NCBI GenBank assembly: GCA_964514215.1
Contig: CAZEPW010000008.1
Location: 25,768-89,767, forward strand
From: CAYQUC01 sp964514215
Lineage (GTDB): Bacteria; Pseudomonadota; Gammaproteobacteria; UBA6429; Thiohalophilaceae
Direction: 5' to 3'
DNA length: 64,000 nt
In this document: positions 63,722 through 64,000 of the stretch, one piece after another
Numbering within the stretch: position 1 is the stretch's first letter
Layout of the letters: every line of letters begins with the position of its first letter
Made by a program: the position numbers and the translations under genes
The notes under the pieces: model-generated
The model's input: only the letters and a program-made list of their open reading frames with translations
Told to the model about the DNA's origin: nothing
The model's database searches: none

Positions 63722-64000
63722 ACCTTACATAAAATTTAATCTAACCAAATAATAGATAATAACTCAACAAACAACTTAATTTAATTTTCGTCATTCAGAC
63801 AATATTGTTAAAAAAATTTTTAAACGAAAAAATTATAACCCAATAATTTTATTATGCATTAATGGTTATCCAATACATCTAACTTACCTTTTTTATAAAT
63901 ATACCTACTGCAAAAACACATAATATTAATTTCATTTTGCATTACATAACCTGAACTCGGGATAAGAAAAATATTTATTGCTGTTCAAAAATGCTATGCG
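63722..64000. other. Gene-poor right edge
   Basis: AT-rich stretch after the hairpin, with no convincing gene on either strand. On the minus strand a frame open at the window edge ends at about 63933 and could be the last ~20 codons of a gene outside. Nothing else is recognised. Confidence 0.4.

Noticed and set aside
1..64000. tRNA, rRNA, CRISPR arrays, prophage or integrase genes
   Set aside because: No cloverleaf-like T-loop sequences, regular spacer repeats or phage genes were noticed on reading; a dedicated scan could still find a missed tRNA.

Overview
This window is a 64 kb piece of an AT-rich gammaproteobacterial chromosome. Nearly every block has the gene order of free-living Gammaproteobacteria, most like Pseudomonas-type genomes. 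Examples are mtaD-ubiG-gph-yciK, rpoE-rseABC-mucD, lepA-lepB-rnc-era-recO-acpS, sdhCDAB-sdhE-ygfX, prfB-lysS, alaC-hom-thrC-recJ and surE-pcm-yqaA-nlpD-rpoS. The species cannot be named from this alone. Squalene (hpnCDE) genes, an aerobic succinate dehydrogenase, L-aspartate oxidase and exported c-type hemoproteins suggest a respiring aquatic or environmental bacterium. I saw no rRNA, tRNA, CRISPR array, prophage or complete insertion sequence.

Layout. 1-4.2 kb: the 5' part of serA, then serC and gyrA (minus strand). 4.4-11.4 kb: mtaD, ubiG, a Gph/MupP phosphatase, a small antisense glycine-zipper membrane protein, the squalene genes hpnC-hpnD-hpnE and a YciK-type reductase. 11.6-14.5 kb: a diguanylate cyclase behind a likely sigma-54 promoter, an ATPase-less Ycf46-type N-domain protein, a peptide deformylase and a CsiV-like exported protein. 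14.6-22.7 kb: mtnP, hpt, a DsrE-like protein, an MscS channel, nagZ, an L,D-transpeptidase-fold protein, a CYTH protein, rlmD, cysM, an orphan BarA/GacS-type HPt domain and acpS. 22.8-32.6 kb: recO, era, rnc, a DUF4845 protein, lepB, lepA, a terminator, then a glutaredoxin, a DegP/MucD protease, rseC, rseB, rseA and rpoE. 32.9-40.7 kb: nadB, ygfX, sdhE, sdhB, sdhA, sdhD, sdhC, ygfZ and an HDOD protein. 40.7-51.7 kb: a small start-less gene, an SRPBCC protein, lysS, a 224-bp MITE-like element, prfB (programmed frameshift), recJ, a COG4255-like gene, thrC, hom, alaC and a Mth938-type protein. 51.8-56.4 kb: rpoS, nlpD, yqaA, pcm, surE and an Smr protein. 56.5-64 kb: a GGDEF-EAL protein, an anti-sigma/ECF-sigma pair, a cytochrome P460-like protein and a large di-heme peroxidase-family protein.

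How the genes fit together. MtaD, MtnP and Hpt together describe salvage of methylthioadenosine through methylthioinosine to hypoxanthine and IMP. NagZ and a possible MupP point to peptidoglycan recycling. HpnC, HpnD and HpnE should make squalene from farnesyl diphosphate. RpoE, RseA, RseB and the protease form the envelope-stress circuit. SdhE flavinylates SdhA. The least understood part is the right end, where an ECF sigma/anti-sigma pair diverges from two exported heme proteins. Other points of interest are the MITE with a 9-bp target duplication, the orphan HPt domain where gacS/barA is expected, and the Ycf46-type protein that lacks its ATPase.
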